Below are positions 12,101-24,700 of a stretch of DNA of 64,000 nt, piece after piece. A program made the translations under genes and the position numbers. Within the stretch, counting starts at the first letter, position 1, and each line of letters opens with the position of its first letter. The notes beneath the pieces were generated by a model. It was not told where the DNA came from and did no database searches. It was given only the letters and a program-made list of their open reading frames with translations. The DNA is taken from positions 27,813,828 to 27,877,827 of the forward strand of contig NC_079876.1 in the NCBI RefSeq assembly GCF_029227915.1, in the 5' to 3' direction. Source of the DNA: Hydractinia symbiolongicarpus. Its lineage: Eukaryota > Cnidaria > Hydrozoa > Anthoathecata > Hydractiniidae.

Positions 12101-15100
12101 CGGTGAGTTGCGCTACTGTCGATTAGTTTTTTTCATAGTCTGCTAAAATGTGTATCAAGTCATTATATGATGAAAGGGCCGTGGCTGGTTAGGATGCCAG
12201 ACGACACGGCCTCAACACAGCTTTTTTGATCATGGTTAGTATGGAAAGCCTTGTACAGAGCATTTTTACTCAACTTGGCAGTTAAAAGCTAAAAGATTCC
12301 CCGACGCGGTTCCTCAAAATTTGGTTTTCTGCTATGCCCCTATTTTTAAAAATTTTTTTATGGTTTATATAACGCAGAGGTTGTACTAACCGTAGAAACT
12401 TTTTAAAAATATTCAACACACTTCCACGTGTCCGTTTAACTTCCTATTACACATCCGCCATTATTCACTCTAAATATATGATCAATAAAAAAATAGCTTT
12501 CGTATGGAGAAGCATTTTCACCCTCCTCCTTGGCGTACTTACTCTCCTAAAAATGTAAATCTTTTGTGTTCTCAGTTTTATCTATCGTACCTGTTGGTGC
12601 AGGCCAAAAGCTGTGTTTAGGTCTTAAGTGCGCATGCGTTAACTGGCTGGTCTAGGTAGGCTATGAAACAAAGTTTTGGCTATTATTGGAAATATGTTCT
12701 TGTTATTGTTCTTTTCTCATAGACGATGGACAACCGAGCGAAATTATTCGTTCTATTGTTCCGGCTTTTAACAGTTTTGTATTTTTCGAAGTCACAGATA
12801 AATCTTTTCACCAGGTACGCTGCTGTTTATATGAAATTGTGAAAGTAAATTTATATTTGCGAACGCGACTTTTGTTGAGTTATATGCCAGACAGATACCT
12901 TTGTTTACATTTTCTTTAATAATTCGTCGCGAAATTAAAATAAGATTAAAAGGGGAAATAAAATGTTCATAATTAAATATAAAATTAAATATTTATTAAA
13001 AATTAAATATATCGCTCCTCTTATTTTATTTAATAGCACATTGGAAGTTTCTTAAATGTTACGAAAATGTCATGAATGTTTGGACACAAATCCGTATAAA
13101 AAACAACAACTTTTTTACTGCTGTAAATAAAGTAAGGAAGCAAGTAAAATATATTTACAGGGCTTATCTATTTACAATAAAATTGCTCTTCATCCCAATA
13201 AAATAAACTAGAAATATTACAGATAAAATACGAATAAATAATGATAAAAAAATCTGTCTGTGTGTCTGCGAAAGCGGCGTCCCGTAACAGAAACACGAAA
13301 TTTTTTAAATGCACACGAATATCAAATGTGATATATTTTTATCCACTTTGTTACAACGGGTAAATTTAAAGGACGAGCGAACGCGACGGGCGATCCCGTG
13401 GATTTTTCCACGGGCAACGACTAGTCTATGTTATAATAGCTGCGCAAGTAGCGAGACGCACGCAATGCAGTATAAAAAGGACGGGCGAAGCCGTGGATTT
13501 TTCCACGGGCTAACGACTAGTTTAAAGTAATAGAGCAGGAGAGACAAAAAAAAAATGCATGGCGTAAAATATAGCGTACGAGAAAAGAAAATGCATGGCG
13601 TAAAATAAGGCGTACGAAAAAAGAAAAGGCAAGGCGTAAAATGAGGCGTTCGAGAAACTAGAACACAAGATAAAGGATCGAATGATTTTTGAGGATCTCA
13701 AAAATCGAAATTAAACTTCAAACATTTCAGCTGTATTAAAGTTTTTTTTTCGAATTATATACCTTTTATTTGAAGTATGTTAGTAAACGTACCGAAAATA
13801 AATGTCTGAAGACACATCGAAGTAATCTTCATGGATGTTAGTCTCCGAAGTTTTGTAACAATGTTGTTTCCTCGATTATTTTTTCAGGTGGCTGAGGTTA
13901 TTTCGAAAGACAAACATCGCCTCACTATTTCTGGTTGGTTCCACGGTAAACACGTGACTACAGAGAGTTCATCTGATCCACCTATGAGCGTAAAAACATC
14001 TCCAGCCCTTCCCGAAAAGGTAAGGCAAAGTCAGTACGACTCGAATAAGCTTTTCCACATCTTCCTTGCTTCAAACAAGGGAAGAAAACAACAGAATAGG
14101 AATAAAATTGTCTCGCTATAGATTCACTTTGTGAAATAATGTATAGTTCATAAACCTTTATAGAATTTCCAAAATAGCTATTTAAATTTACTTGTGAATC
14201 TAATGGAGATGTTGTGTTTCCTTTGGAAATTTACATTTGGAATTGCGGCGATGGAGAGCGCCAGTCGCTACTCTCCCCCACTCAATTTGCAATTACATGA
14301 TTTTTTTTTGATTTTTTTTTTTTTTTTTTTTTGCTTTTCAGGACGAGTTGTTACTAGAATGGATTAACCCGACTTATCTCACACCGGATATAGTGGATGA
14401 TATTTCCGAACAGTTTGAAGAGGAATCGGAAATACAGTTAAAAGATTTCCTGAAGGCAAGGTTGATTCTTCTAATATATGTCCGTTCTCTTACTGTTATC
14501 TCATGATAAGCTCAGAAACACCTTCCTGTAAGAAAGATGTCTCATTAAGGTCAGAAGTTTTTGCGACCAGAAATTTTTGCGGATCAACTAAAAAATTTTT
14601 TTAAACAGGGATAAGATGTCAATTAGTGCAATTTGGAGAGTCTACTTAAAACTCAAAAAACGTAGTAGGATGTTGATAAGAATGAAAAGATATTTTCTCA
14701 GTTATAATTACGTATTTTCCTTGCACTTTAGGAAGAAAAAATTTCTCTTGTACTAAACGAGCTGTCGAATAATTCTGATTGGGTAAAGAAAGGACCCGCT
14801 AATCACAGGTGAGGTAATCTAAACACCAAGATGTATGCACCGTGTTTCGCATGTTCTTATCAGCTTACAGCCGAGTGATATTTTTGCAAGTTTTTGGCAT
14901 GCATGCACCGTGTTAAGAATGTCCTAGTGAAAAGCCTTTAAAAGGGGTGATTGTTAGACATTTATGTTTTTACTCGTAGATGCTACTGGTGTCTACGAGA
15001 CGAAGAACAGGCATCAGAGAACGTGAAACAACTACGAAAATTACTGGCTTCAAAGCCCTTTTTTAAATTGTTAACAAAACTGTCCGGATTGGAGCTGGCT

Positions 15101-16247
15101 TTGTTGGACGAGGAAGAAAATGATATTGAAAAAAAGAACGCGGTCCCGCCGCTGTGCTCTGTTCAAGTTCGAAAATGGGAGCGAGGTTGTTATACGCTGT
15201 TACACGACGAAGCTCCTGCTGGAAAGGAGTACACGTTAGATGGTGTTTTGCATTTGAACCACCACGGTAAGAAGTTGTGATGTGCCAGTGTTGTTTTAGA
15301 TCGGTCTGCCATTTTGGGTGTGCGTATCAAAAAAATGGCGCGAAAACTTGGCATGTTTCTGTGAAGCAAAAAACGCCTGTTGAAAACATGTAGTATGAAA
15401 TAAACTTAGTCATCTTGATTTTCCCCTGACACTAGGCTTACCAGTTTTCAATTTTTTTCTTTGAGTACTACTTCCTAGCATTATGCATTATATTCTTTTA
15501 GACTTAGATGAAAGTGAAGACGAAGCTTCTATCAACTATATCGCCAAAGATACCGGTCAACAAGTAAGCTTGTCGTACAACATTTTTAAGAATGCAAGTT
15601 GGCCTGACGTTACATGGTTGTTGTTAATTCATGCAATATCAGAGGACTTTGTTTGAATGAAATTATCGTTGTCCCTCTATATTCAATTTAGCCGAGCTGT
15701 TTGACCACATGTAAGGTAGAAGGATAAAGGAAGATCTAAGATGAACTACTGCCAGTTCTTTAGATATTGTCAAGATTCGTAATTCTAGTACATCATGAAT
15801 TTTTGTTTAAAACGCTCAACTGAGGCCTCTAACGTCAGTGAATATCGGGGAAAATTTTATTCTCAATTCCCGCTAAAAACCTTGCTAAAACAAACATGAT
15901 GGATTGTACAGAGAACAATATCTTTGTAATAAGAGAATACACAAAGATGCATACAAAAATTGAACTCAAATTTCTGTTTTTCTTGATGATAAAATTTTTT
16001 GCCGCCTCGGTCAACTTTCATGTACGTCACTAGAATAGAAAATAAAAATTGATTTCGTAGCTCCTTAAATAAGTTTAATTTGTTTTTGTTTTTTATTTAG
16101 ATTTTAGCTGTCCACCCGTTGACGAATTGTTTATCTTTGGTGTATCGCGATGAAAAGACGAGTCGTTTTTTTAAATATATAAATCACACATATGAGGGAT
16201 TACCACCGATGTATGATGTATCACTCACATACATGGAAGGGGAATAA
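9124..16247 (+). CDS. OGFOD1: 2-oxoglutarate/Fe(II) prolyl hydroxylase OGFOD1 (Tpa1 family)
   Basis: OGFOD1 hydroxylates a proline of ribosomal protein uS12 (RPS23) and affects translation accuracy and stress granules. Exons: 9124-9239, 9755-9777, 10316-10458, 10876-10922, 11444-11544, 11650-11742, 12076-12102, 12723-12814, 13888-14019, 14342-14455, 14732-14808, 14980-15266, 15502-15563, 16101-16247. All phases close, giving 486 aa (human about 540). The catalytic N-terminal fold shows the iron facial triad in CHDD (H149, D151) and SFHQ (H213), and the 2-oxoglutarate-binding arginine R225 in [11 protein letters not shown]. The C-terminal inactive fold follows: EWINPTYL, then [11 protein letters not shown], then SLVYRDEKT. 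The acidic linker of vertebrate proteins is shorter here. Intron 10 uses a GC donor (AAG/GCAAGG at 14455). A splice acceptor ends two bases before the ATG, suggesting a trans-spliced 5' end. An AATAAA overlaps the stop codon. Confidence 0.95.
9412..9540 (+). repeat. Direct repeat, copy 2 of 2 (partner 8487-8620)
   Basis: Second copy of the repeat described at 8487, here inside OGFOD1 intron 1. It differs by scattered substitutions and small indels, so the duplication is not recent. Confidence 0.85.
10462..10606 (+). mobile_element. Complete mini-Helitron-like element at an OGFOD1 splice donor
   Basis: A 145-bp insertion that starts TCTATATTATAATGC, is preceded by A, and ends in CTAG followed by T. 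A perfect GC-rich hairpin (CCCGTGGA / TCCACGGG) lies just before the end. TC start, terminal hairpin, CTRR end and A/T target are the Helitron hallmarks. It has no coding capacity, so it would depend on an autonomous partner. It sits three bases into the intron after the exon ending at 10458, so the donor now reads CAG/GTATCT with the TCT coming from the element. Confidence 0.75.
10731..10800. repeat. (TTCG/CTCG)n tetranucleotide microsatellite
   Basis: Runs of TTCG, CTCG and TTTG tetranucleotides lie in an OGFOD1 intron. Long open frames across it are products of the repeat, not genes. Confidence 0.9.
11205..11290 (+). repeat. Tandem duplication of about 40 bp in OGFOD1 intron 4
   Basis: The block CGCCTTGCTTAACCAAGAAT recurs twice, about 40 bp apart, with flanking TTTTACTTACG-like sequence. 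Confidence 0.75.
13240..13520 (+). mobile_element. Two mini-Helitron-like copies joined head to tail
   Basis: The first copy (about 13240-13424) ends in the hairpin CCCGTGGATTTTTCCACGGG, then CAACGA, then CTAG at 13421-13424. The second starts at the very next base with TCTATGTTATAATAG and ends CTAG at 13520 (96 bp), followed by TT. No target sequence remains between them. This lies in the OGFOD1 intron between the exons at 12814 and 13888. Confidence 0.7.
13553..13665 (+). repeat. Tandem repeat, about 41-bp unit, three copies
   Basis: Units containing GCATGGCGTAAAATA and GGCGTACGAGAAA repeat three times with drift in an OGFOD1 intron. Confidence 0.8.
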
Positions 16248-18799
16248 AATATATGAAATTCATGTTGTTTTTACCGTCAATACCTTAGGGCCCTTTTACA
16301 TTACAGCAATATAGTGGTGTAATGTAAAACCGCCTTTACCGATTAACTTACTGATGTACAAAAAACAACTCATGATCGGCATGATTTTTTTAATTTAACG
16401 GCTCTCATAAAATTTGAACTAAAAAAACATTCCTACGTCGCATAACCATAGCTTGGACAGTTTTTTAGGTCGCCTCACCTAGATTCCATTATTCACCTTA
16501 GCCCTGATCGATTTAACTGAAATAACAGACAAAAACTTTGTTACAAATTTAGCAAACTATAAAAAAGAGAAAAGTGTTTTTAAATTTTGATTATAAACTT
16601 TAATTAGGACTGCAATTACGGTGCCTTTAAAAAAAAGTGTTATTGAAATTTTTAAAAATTAGGGAATATAACAAACATGCTACGTGAAGTTGATTGGTCT
16701 GAAAAAAAGAAACTTTTGGGTCACATAACCGAAGTTTTGACCTGGAGATATAAACTAAGCAACAATTTTCTAATAATATAGTCACGTTTCGCGGCTGTTT
16801 GAATTTCTCTTTAAAAATTCAATTTGTATGCATTCAGCCGCGCAGAAAGAGGTAAAACGAAACTTGCTGCAAACATACGTTTTTTGTCAGCTAACAGAGA
16901 ACATATACAGTGAAATCTCCCTAAAGAGAGCACAGAACAAGGCGGAATATCTCCTTAAGTCAGATTGCTGGTCACGCTGTTACAAAACAATCTCTTCAAA
17001 GCAGAAACTTAAAGCAAACAATAATTCCGACATGATGGGTTTCCTGAAATAATTCTCTATGAACCAGCTTTTTTTCTTTCCTATTTGAACATACATGTCT
17101 ATAATATCAACTGTCGAGCCTCCGTTTGAAACAGAAGCTATAGGGTTAGAGAAATAATTGGATGCATGGAGGCCTAGTCGAAGCCTTAGCAACACTGTAC
17201 AACTTCTGTAACCTCGTTCCCAGGGCATTTTGCCTTGTTGATAAAGTTGATAGCAGCCACTCCAGAAGAATGCTGCGAGGTTAACAGAACCTTAAACAAA
17301 AAGCAAAGGTGGTGCATGATTATATCAAGCTTTTTCTCAAAAGTCTGGATAAAGTGTTGATGAAGTAGACAGGTTGTTGAAAAATCTCTAATTTAATTAA
17401 AGTCCACACGCGCCAGCAAAAAACTTGTGAAATTTTTCGCTGTTTGGCAGAAAATACGGCCAAATGAAAAGGAACTTTAAAGCAGGATCTTCTGCTAGCA
17501 CTAAATGGTAACCACTTTGATTCTACTGTCCCCTACCACTCACCCTCGTTCCCAGTTTTTTTGCCTTTTTGATATCAGAGATCTTTCTTATAAAGAAGGA
17601 TAAAAAACCTGGGTCGAGGGTACTCAACCACGTCATTATAGGCCGTTACTTAAATTTTGAAAAATTTGTAGAGCTGTTTTTCGCGGAAATTGAAATGACA
17701 GTATTCAATATTGTTTATAGGAGAAAGGGCGAAGTTTTGGAGTTTGTATGAGCAAGTATTCTATTTCCAGAAATGTTTGCCTTTATAATATAAAAGAAAA
17801 ACATTGGGCTGTCTTCTCTCAAAAAGTTAGAATCCCTGTGACCGAGAGTTTAACAGGGATTTGGAATGAGAAGATTACTGGGTAATAAGTTACCGTAACA
17901 GCAACAACAAAAATTTGTCAAACTTCTCGGGTTTTTAGCTGACCCAGCGATTGGAAGCCGGGATTTTTTTCCGATTCTTTGGCCGGCCCGGTGATCAGAA
18001 ATATGTTCCCGAACTTGCTGCTTGCTTCAAACGTTTAATTTGACTACAACACTGGTAGTCTGGAGATAAGGTTGCGCGATTAGGTTATTATAAAAAGCGG
18101 GAAAGTTTAAGAAAAATGAGGCGGGAGTATATTTTATCAACATGTTGTTGGCCAACATTTCGATAGTTATTGTGCGGAGAGTGACAGGGGGTTAAAACAT
18201 TATTTACCATTGACTGAACGGGACGGAAATTTGGAAAAAAGAAAAACGAGAATAAAGGAGATCTTAAAAATTTATAGTAGTTTCTTAACAAACACAACGC
18301 AATTATTTTGCCCATGCACTTGCTTGCTGTACCAACAAATATTTTGACGGAAGCTTGATACACGCACAGGGGTTGACGTCCGTTAAATGCTGCTTGCAAC
18401 GATTTTTCCCTCTTTAAGCAGAATTTTCGAATGCATTAAGTATGAACACATAAAAGATCTAATGCGTTATTCATTATGTCAAGCAATGATTCGGTTCCCT
18501 TTTTTCGTTTGGTGTAAAATAAGCAAAGCGGTTGAGTGCGGACAAAACGAGCCGAACATCTCTTCTCCGCTGTTACTTGACCTCATTTCCGGTCTAAACC
18601 GAAATGGTTTACTTTTTCACAACATTTAATCGAAAGTGCATTCCTTGCAATAACATCAGCATAACAAAAATCCATTCAACCGAACACAACAAATATTTTA
18701 ATGGTATAATGTACTAATTAATGTAAAGAATCACAAGGCACGTATTAGACTGTTATTTTATTATTTTTATGTTCCTTTTTTAGTAAAGGAAAGAAGAGG
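16248..18799. other. OGFOD1-PLC intergenic region
   Basis: No gene is supported here. It contains a repeat unit at about 17208-17265 (core CCTCGTTCCCAGGGCATTTT, then GCCTTGTTGATAAAGTTGAT) that recurs inverted at 44885-44930, and a partial copy at 17545. Open frames of 60-103 codons show no family signature. Confidence 0.55.
18782..18799 (+). promoter_or_regulatory. Splice acceptor 16 nt before the PLC start codon
   Basis: A pyrimidine run ending TTTTTTTAG at 18783 lies 16 bases before the ATG. It fits a leader-exon junction or a spliced-leader addition site, as in the other genes here. Confidence 0.5.
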
Positions 18800-21700
18800 A
18801 TGGGAGCGTCGAATTCAACATCTTCCAACGAGGAGGATTCTAATTCTGCCACTGAGTTAACTCACAATGGTTAGTATTAATTTTACAGGCTGTATTTTCT
18901 AATAATTTTCTGCAAAATTTCAAAAATCTAGGGAATTATCCAGCTTTAGCTAGCTAGCTACAAATTTATGAAGCTGGTGAGCTAGCTCTTTAGATGGTCA
19001 AAATCTAGCTAAAGGTAATGCCAGGCAGAGGATGGTGAATTTGTCTTGTAGCTAGAGGTATCTACTGCAACTTATGTGTCAAGGGCAGAGTCAGTAAGGC
19101 ACAAAAAAGATCCACCTTGGTTGCTTCATAAGTAATTTATTATGTAATATATTTATGTCTCTGACTCTGTCCATATAACTTCATAACAACTTAGCTAGAG
19201 TACATTTTAGCTGGTCTAGTGGGTTTAAATATCTCAGAACTTTTTGTGCAGGCCCAGAAAAAAACAGAATTGGAAATTTACAATTTCATGCCAAACACGT
19301 ACCAAAAACTCCCTGATAGCCTATTTGTTTCATTTTATTTTTAATTCATGTTTCAATTTCATTTCGTTCAAATTTGAAAATTCACTTTCTTTCTTTTATT
19401 TGCTTAACTGAAATCTTTACAAATTTTTACAAGTGGTCCATTAGCAACAGTCCATTAATACTATGATATGACCCAAACATTCAAGCAGTTTTTGCCTTGT
19501 GAAAATTGCAATAAGTTTAATTTTTGTTCAAAGAAAGTAATCATTCTAGAGCCACCCTCCTTTTGAGCCTAAAGTGGAGGAATTCACTAAAGAGTAAATA
19601 ATGAAAACAAGTGATATGTGATATTTCGTGTTGTGTTATATCGAAAATACATTTAATCATCTTCATCATACTTTATTTGTTGCAAAAATTTTCTTCTCTA
19701 GAATGTCTCAATTATATGATGAAGGGTTCAAGAGTGATTAAAAGTCGTGTCATAACATCTGAAAGACAAAAGAAATCGAAAAAGACACTGATTCTTGATG
19801 AGGATAAGCTTGGTTTCAGATACGAACCATCTGTTAAAGGGAGAGATTTTAAAAGTAGGTTTTAGTGTCATTTAGTGCATTGTCTATAAGTGGTAAGTTC
19901 TGCTCTAGTGGTTAAAATTTAACAAATATATATAGCTTTATAATAATTGTCTTAAATTATATATATATATATGTTATTCTTTCTGTTTTCTGTTATTCTA
20001 TATTTGTGTTGTCCCTTTCTTTCCTGTGTAAAACTTTATACTGTGAAACAAAAACATAAAAACAGTGTGAAAAATTTCATGTTTTTTAATTTAAAAGGGA
20101 GTATCACATTTTCTTTGTGTATTATGTCATATGGCAACTATAATTAACTGTGGCAAATTAGAACAAAAGTATAATATAAGTATTTTTTCACATAAGGAAG
20201 GAACATACAGTATGTATAATATCATTTATATTTATATAATAATAAAGTTTTTTTTTCTTAGGGGAGGTAAAATTCAATAAGTGGCACAAAAATTTGCTGA
20301 AAACCTTGCTTTCTAAGAAATCCTTAAAAATGAAATCATCCTCAATAATCCTAAAAATCTTAAAATTTCTTGAGTTTTTGTGAAAATTCCTAAAAATCTG
20401 CTAAATTTTTGGGTAACATCTATTTTTTATAATGAATTTTGTTTTGTGGAATATAAAGTCCAAAATACTTATATTCTGCCTTAACTATAAAAAATTGATG
20501 AATTCAATTTGTTCAATTAAAAAGTTGTGCTTTGACTAATTTAAAATCTACTAATATCTTCTAAATCTGTTAATCAAAGGAATTGCCTAAGAAAACAGGG
20601 AACAACTAAATTATTCCTAATATCATTGAAAAATTAGTTGCAAAATGAGTGGATACCTTGTAATATCAAGTTCACCATAATTCATGGAAATTATACAAGT
20701 CATAAAAAATATGGGATTTCATTTGAACTGAGAAAATTCAAGGAATTCGTTTTTATGTTAAGAGTCATGACTGTTTTTTTTTTATCCTTAGCATATAGTA
20801 TTGCACTTATATAAGTAGGAAGAGTTATTTATTGGTTTTCTTATCATCCGTTATCTATCTCAATACCATTGTAATTGCAATCAATTGATAATATTGGATA
20901 ATATTTTACTGTGTTTAGTGGCCTGGAATGTGTTTTAAATGTCACAAATTTATTTTTTTATAATATGTATTATATTATGTTTTTATTTTCATTAAACTTT
21001 GTGTGTATATGGATGCCTAATTTTAGTGTACCAATGTCCACAATGACAACTGTATTTAACCCCTGCAAATCTAATGACCCCCTTACTAAAACAATGATAC
21101 AAACAAGTTAGATTTGATCATTGTTTGAAAAAGTTTACCAATCCATATATGTTTAAATGCTTCATTACTATTTGTTTTGATTCTGATTTCTGTTTCAATG
21201 TATATATATCCTAATTCCTTTTAGTCCCGATCTTGTAATGGTCAAATTAAGTATACCAATGTCTAAAGTGACAAATGAATTTGACATATCGTTCAAATGA
21301 TTCATTATAATACTATTCGCTATATACTATTCACTTTTAATGTAGATCCTAATTCCTTATTTAGTCCCGATTTTGTCACTAAAAGAAATCAGACTTGGCA
21401 ACAGTTTGCACACTGATGAAGTCCTGCGTAACATACCTAAGAAAGTTCAGTTTGCGACAACTTACACAAATTCAGAGGGTGAAGAAGTAACCAATGTATT
21501 TGCAGCATTTTCTGTCCATGTTGCCGCTGTTTGGGTTCAAGGGTTGAACAGTTTGATGTCAAACGCTGGTTTGTAGAATAAAAAATCTGTCTGTGTAACT
21601 GGATATGGATCCATCTTTAAGAAATATTTTGTTTTCTCTAGCAAAAAAATATTTAAAAAGGCGTACTGAAATATTTGTTTTTGCCGGCCAATTGAATAAA

Positions 21701-24700
21701 TTTACTATATAAACACTCAAAAAGATTTTATATGAAACCTAAACATGGTTATATTTCTTTATAAAATTGTCATCACTAACAAATTTAATTTTGTGATATC
21801 GTAAAAAGCTTTTTCATGCTTACGACTAGTTTTCACGTGAAGGATACAACACATTTTTAACGATGATCTAAGTGTATGTGCATAAACAATAGATAGGTTG
21901 TAAAAAATGTTGTACGTTAAACACAAGCTGAGTGAATTTATTACGCTTTAGAAGCTGAGATAAAAAAACCTGACCCATTGCAGGAGGCATGGTTAAAAGA
22001 AGCCTTTGATACTGTTGATGTTGACAAAAATGGTGCACTCACAATGCAGGAAGTGTCAGATTTACTTTGTTTGTTAAATATAAGTTCCCATACAGAAGAT
22101 ATTAAAACGAAATTTCAGGTGAGATGTCTCCCACTTCCTTGCATAAAGTTTTTTTCCGTTGCTACAATATGTATGCATCTACTTTGCTGAAATATTTTGT
22201 TACATGAATTACTGCTGCATATTTAAATTTAACACTGAGGTGATGATTGTAAGAAGATTATGTAAAAACACTAAAAAAATGGAACTAAGGTTTTATCTTC
22301 ACATCAAATATTTGTCTATTTTGTTTATTTTGAAGCAAAGAACCATATTAGAAAAATTGTGGGACTTAAGGGGAACTCCAGTGAAAGTTTTTTAAAGAAA
22401 AGAATGTAAAAAAAAGCGATTAAATGTATTTTTATTTTTTAAAAAAGGAAAACTTTTGCTAAGAACGTGGCTGAACTGACACCTCATCACTTTCTACATT
22501 GTTATTAATTTGTCCTTCGTGAGACACAAGAGGTTCGAAGTCATATGGCAGGAGCTTTGTAAAGTCTTTTTCATGAAGAAATTATCCGATTCTAAGCTTT
22601 GTAAGTTATAATCTTTGTCATTATAACAAGACATCTTATCAAGAAACAATTCAAACAGTAAGTAAACAAAACTTTTAGAAGGCTAGCTACCAAGCTTACA
22701 GACTTTCTGTACGATGTGACGTATGCTCATTTATTAGGACCTAATCCTCTCAACTTTTCGCGACCTTGAAAATTATTTGAAATTAAAGATGTTTCCAGCC
22801 GCGGAAGGTTTTTACCGACTGTAAAAGGTTAATTTTAATATACTGTATGTATTGTCTTATCAAAATAACAATTTTCAATAAAATATTTTTTTCACTGGAG
22901 TGCCCCTTTAAATTTTAGCAGTAATGATGTACAACAGTGGCTCGTTAGAGATAGTTGAGAACTTCTGTTACTTAGGTGATATGTTGGGCAGTGAAGGGGG
23001 TGTTGAAAGAAGTGTTACTTGCAGGATAGGTTCTGCTTGGAAAAAGTTCAGAGAGTTACTTCCTTTGTTGACTAGCAGAGTCCTGTCAATTGAGGTAAAA
23101 GGTAGGTTGTATGAGGCCTGTGTAAGAAGTGTTATGTTGTACGGTAGTGAGACATGGGCAGTGAAGCAGGAAGATCTTGACCGTTTAGAAAGGAATGATA
23201 TGAGAATGGTAAGGTGGATGTGTAACGCCAATCTGAGAGACAAAAAGAGTTCAGATGAGCTAAGAAGCAGGTTAAGTCTCCGTAGAATTAAAGATGTTAT
23301 CCAGATAAGAAGATTGAATTGGCTGGGGCACTTGGAAAGAATGGAGGAGGATAATTGGGTAAGAAAGTTACTTGATAGTTCCTGGGGCAAAGCCCAGAGG
23401 CAGACCGAGGAAGACTTGACAGGAGGTTATAAGGACAGACTTGATACAGGTTGAGTTTAGATCTAACACAGTCTAGATCAGATTGGAAGAGGGTCATTAA
23501 TATACCCCGTCCAACCCATGCTAGCATGGAAAACGGACATTAAGCCGAGAATGATGATGACAAAAACCTTTAGGAACAACAGTCCTAATAATTGTAGGCC
23601 TGGAATAAGGCACAAGAATTTAAATTTAGCCAAGTAACCTAAGATCCTAAGTCAGCTCTAAATATTGACAAGTAAAAGTTTGACAAAATTTGTGGATCTA
23701 ATGCAAAAGTGATGTTTGTATAATTACTTTTGGCTACAAACTTCGGAATTATCTGTCTGGTCCTAATATATTTTGACTAGGCAAGATATAATTATTTTTC
23801 CTTATAATTAGTTAATTCACTTCCTTAAGCACAATGAACAAGTTTTAATGGGATCTTATGACATTGTTAAAAACAGTTTAATACTTATGGTTAAGTGAAA
23901 TATTTCACATCATTTTAGAAAGGAGGTTAAAATGTTTTTAATGCACATTTTGGTTTGCCTGTGGTAAAATTTAAAAAAAATTATTCATTTTACTAACCAA
24001 AGGTTTTTAAATAAATAAATGAGTTTTGATTTATACCTTTTTGCATTGTGTGTACAAATGACACTATTATTTTCACACATTTTTAAAATTAAAAAAAAAA
24101 TTGTATAAAACACATGTATGTACACCTTAAACACCTGAGGCCTATCTACACAACAAAAAACAACGTATAATAGACCACCAAAAAAAAATGTTTTTTTAGT
24201 CCTAAAAATAATGGAAAACTATAATATGATGCATTTTATTCCTTAGAAGGTTGTTAAGTAGCTATATCCAATTTTTTTATTTATAATATATAGGAAGCTA
24301 ATATTGATGGTCAAATGGGATTCAAAGATGGAAAACTAACAAGAGCCGAATTTGCAAATTTCTTCAAAAAGTTTAACACTCGGCATGAAATGGAAGTTAT
24401 ATACAACAAGTACAAACAAATATCTTTTGTATACACACTTTTATATTCCTATGCATGTTTCCTGTAATGTGTATAAAAACACTTTTTAAGGTATCGTGAT
24501 GAAAACAAATCAGAATGGACACCTGCAGAATTAATGTTATTTTTAGAAGACGAACAGCTGGTAAATACGACTATTTTTGTCTCTTTATAAAGTTTAATTC
24601 TATCATGCTTAAGTAAGAATAAGAGATCACATTGAGGTTTTGTGCCACTTGTATATGTAAAAGGTTTAATGTTTTCAGATGGGGGAACATTAGCATATAT

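Noticed and set aside
18088-18399. 103-codon minus-strand frame
   Set aside because: No motif, no partner exon, biased composition; chance frame in the spacer.
22968-23390. 140-codon minus-strand frame
   Set aside because: Shadow of the LINE reverse-transcriptase tail on the + strand.
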